NCBI GenBank assembly: GCA_038205115.1
Contig: JBBRCE010000025.1
Coordinates: 5,007 to 69,006 of the forward strand
Reading direction: 5' to 3'
DNA from: JBBRCE01 sp038205115
Lineage (GTDB): Bacteria > Planctomycetota > Planctomycetia > Pirellulales > JBBRCE01
DNA length: 64,000 nt
This document shows positions 62,715-64,000 of this stretch, piece by piece. The position numbers were made by a program, and so were the translations under genes. Position 1 is the stretch's first letter; each line of letters begins with the position of its first letter. Below the pieces are notes generated by a model. It was not told the DNA's origin. It saw only the letters and a program-made list of their open reading frames with translations, and did not search any database.

Positions 62715-64000
62715 TCAGATGAGTTGAGCCGGCGAGGTTTGCGGCGGCGGGCCGAGTTGGGCGCGCCAGCGACGCAAGTTGGCGAAGACTTGCGCAAAGA
62801 TCTTTTGATACGGACAACTTTCGGCCAGCGCGAACTAAACACGCCGCACGGTCACGCGCACGACCGCGCCGATCTTCAGCAGCTTCAAACGGATGCTGTC
62901 GCAGCGCGCTTTGGCCAGTGGCGTTTCCTGCAAACCATGCTGACGCAGCGCGGCCAGCATCACGTAGGCTGCGCTCGACAGCCACAACCGCAGTTGATTC
63001 GCGCGCATCGACTGGCAACTCGTGCGATCGGCAAATAAATACAGTTGCTGTTCCTTGATGCGATTCTCCATTTCGCCGCGCGCACAATAACGTTGCTCGT
63101 ACAACTCACGCGCCGGTTCGCGATCCGCGGGCAACGACGTGACGATGAATCGTGGGTTGGCGCCCTTCGAAAGATGTTCGGCCTTGCCGACCACGCGGCG
63201 CTCGCGACTCCAACTCTTCTGCGTGCGATAGGTGAAGTCTTTGAACACGCGTGCCGGTTGCTGCGTGGCTTCAAACGCCAACTGAGCAGCGTGTAACTCC
63301 GCGCCCAGAATCTTCGTCAAACGCTGGTTTTTCGCCAGTCCGAACACGTAATCCACCTGCTGGTCTTCGCACCACGCCATCAAGTTCTCGCGGCAGAAAC
63401 CGCTGTCGGCGCGAAGAATGATTCGCACGTTGGGCCAGCGTGCGCGAATCGGCTCGACGATTCGTTTCACCTGTTTGACGCTGCCGGCCGCGGCGTCGAT
63501 ATCGGCTGGTCGCAACTTGGCGCAGAGCAGATGCTCGCCGCAGAAAATGTACAGCGGCAAGTAGCAATAGCCTTTGTAGTAACCGTGAAAGAAGCGGCCC
63601 GACTGGTGACCGTGCAGCGGATCGTCGGTAGCGTCGAGGTCCAACACAATCTCCTCCGGCGGTTCCGACGTGAGCGTCAGAAAGGCGTCGATGAACCAAC
63701 TTTCGATGCGTTGATTCTGTGCAGCGATCTTCTTGTAGCGATGCGCGGCATTCGCGCGGACCGGCGTAAGTTCCTCTGAGTGAGACGCCCGCTGCTCGTG
63801 ATTGCGCGCGTCGACCCGAACGAAAAACGGAAGTTATTTTTCGGTCGTTCCTAAGTTCCAGACGATTGAGCGTGCTCTTGCCGGCCAACGGCTTGCCGCA
63901 ATCGCGCGGATCGATGCGGTCTTGGCCTGTGGGATCGGTCTTGCCGGCCAGCACCGCCAACAGCGGATCGGCGCGGAGTTGATCGTGATCGTTGAGATCT
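62715..64000 (-). pseudogene. IS1380 transposase with insertion and premature stop
   Basis: Open from the window edge (DLNDHDQLRADPLLAVLAGK, then GKPLAGKSTLNRLEL). After RLEL an 85-bp disruption (63767-63859 region) shifts the frame; the protein resumes as TPVRANAAHRYKKIAAQ. The DDE residues are all present: IVLDLDATDDPLHG, IILRADSGFCREN and RGEMENRIKEQQ. At 62837-62835 an in-frame TAG interrupts between VRVTVRRV and FALAESCPYQKIFAQ, where TGG would be expected; the tail goes on for 39 codons to a TGA (62717-62715). Both lesions mean that this copy cannot make full-length transposase. Confidence 0.8.
63767..63859. repeat. 8-bp direct repeat flanking a 77-bp insertion in the transposase gene
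   Basis: TAAGTTCC occurs at 63767-63774 and 63852-63859. Deleting one copy plus the 77 bases between (85 bp) joins CTGGAACTTACGCCG and restores a continuous transposase frame (RLELTPVRANAAHRYKK). The insert contains GACCGAA and TTCGGGTC around T/A runs, a potential hairpin, but no obvious terminal inverted repeats and no gene. Confidence 0.75.

Larger units (their letters stand above)
62501..64000 (-). mobile_element. IS1380-family insertion sequence, decayed, partial
   Basis: The element occupies the end of the window and continues past base 64000. Its internal limit is put at about 62501-62520, where CTAGCCCGCATTTCTCACCA could be the terminal inverted repeat; the partner end is outside, so this cannot be checked here. 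It contains one transposase gene with two lesions, listed separately. Confidence 0.65.

Noticed and set aside
62515..63087. Minus-strand frame of 190 codons
   Set aside because: Out-of-frame reading of the IS1380 transposase 3' half; the DDE-bearing frame is the real one.

Overview
The window reads as a chromosomal segment of a planctomycete (Planctomycetota, most like the Pirellulales). The basis is a set of lineage-typical families: a DUF1559 pseudopilin, a multiheme cytochrome c with an embedded PA14 domain beside a membrane-bound-dehydrogenase-type propeller, a formylglycine sulfatase, a DUF1080 protein, a solitary formylmethanofuran dehydrogenase subunit C, small membrane proteins with an N-terminal NPYESP box, and FSLRRLF/FSIAQIM-type membrane proteins. 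The sequence is GC-rich, coding is split between both strands, and operons are short, as is usual in this phylum. Assignments rest on reading translated sequences and remembered family motifs; no search was run.

Layout. 1-8 kb: a truncated gene, a secreted oxidoreductase pair (propeller protein and five-heme cytochrome), a PPC-domain lipoprotein-like protein, fmt, and a GH2-like beta-sandwich protein ending in a heptanucleotide repeat. 8-13 kb: 2-oxoglutarate dehydrogenase E1 and E2 (TCA cycle). 13-19 kb: an OleA-type thiolase, DUF1844, a methyltransferase, a GT8-like transferase, an M20 deacylase and a triple YbjQ-domain protein. 19-24 kb: a GT-C (ArnT/PMT-like) transferase followed by a flippase-like/GT2 fusion, which together look like a polyprenyl-phosphate-sugar module. 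24-28 kb: a large hybrid histidine kinase. 28-39 kb: secreted and membrane proteins, priA, a pteridine-reductase-like SDR, a pseudopilin. 39-50 kb: HDOD/degenerate-GGDEF protein, TPR lipoprotein, rhaA, a UvrD/Rep helicase, a degenerate CbiA/CobB-like protein, a HEAT-like protein. 50-56 kb: an HpnN-like RND/MMPL exporter, fhcC coupled to a DUF1080 gene, an HNH endonuclease. 55.9-56.8 kb: a seven-member tRNA array, all on the minus strand and several members non-canonical. 57-61 kb: a stand-alone E2-type acyltransferase, an OleB-like hydrolase, a sulfatase. 60.8-62.4 kb: three tandem small membrane proteins, two of them frameshifted. 62.5-64 kb: a decayed IS1380-family element running off the window.

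The most unusual items are the tRNA array with adjoining structured repeats; degenerate heptanucleotide repeat loci with inverted arms in several spacers (STRR-like, otherwise known to me from cyanobacteria); the flippase-GT2 fusion next to a GT-C enzyme; a CbiA-like protein without a P-loop and with the glutaminase cysteine displaced; OleA and OleB homologues 43 kb apart; and an insertion in the IS1380 transposase whose removal (85 bp, one 8-bp repeat included) exactly restores the frame.
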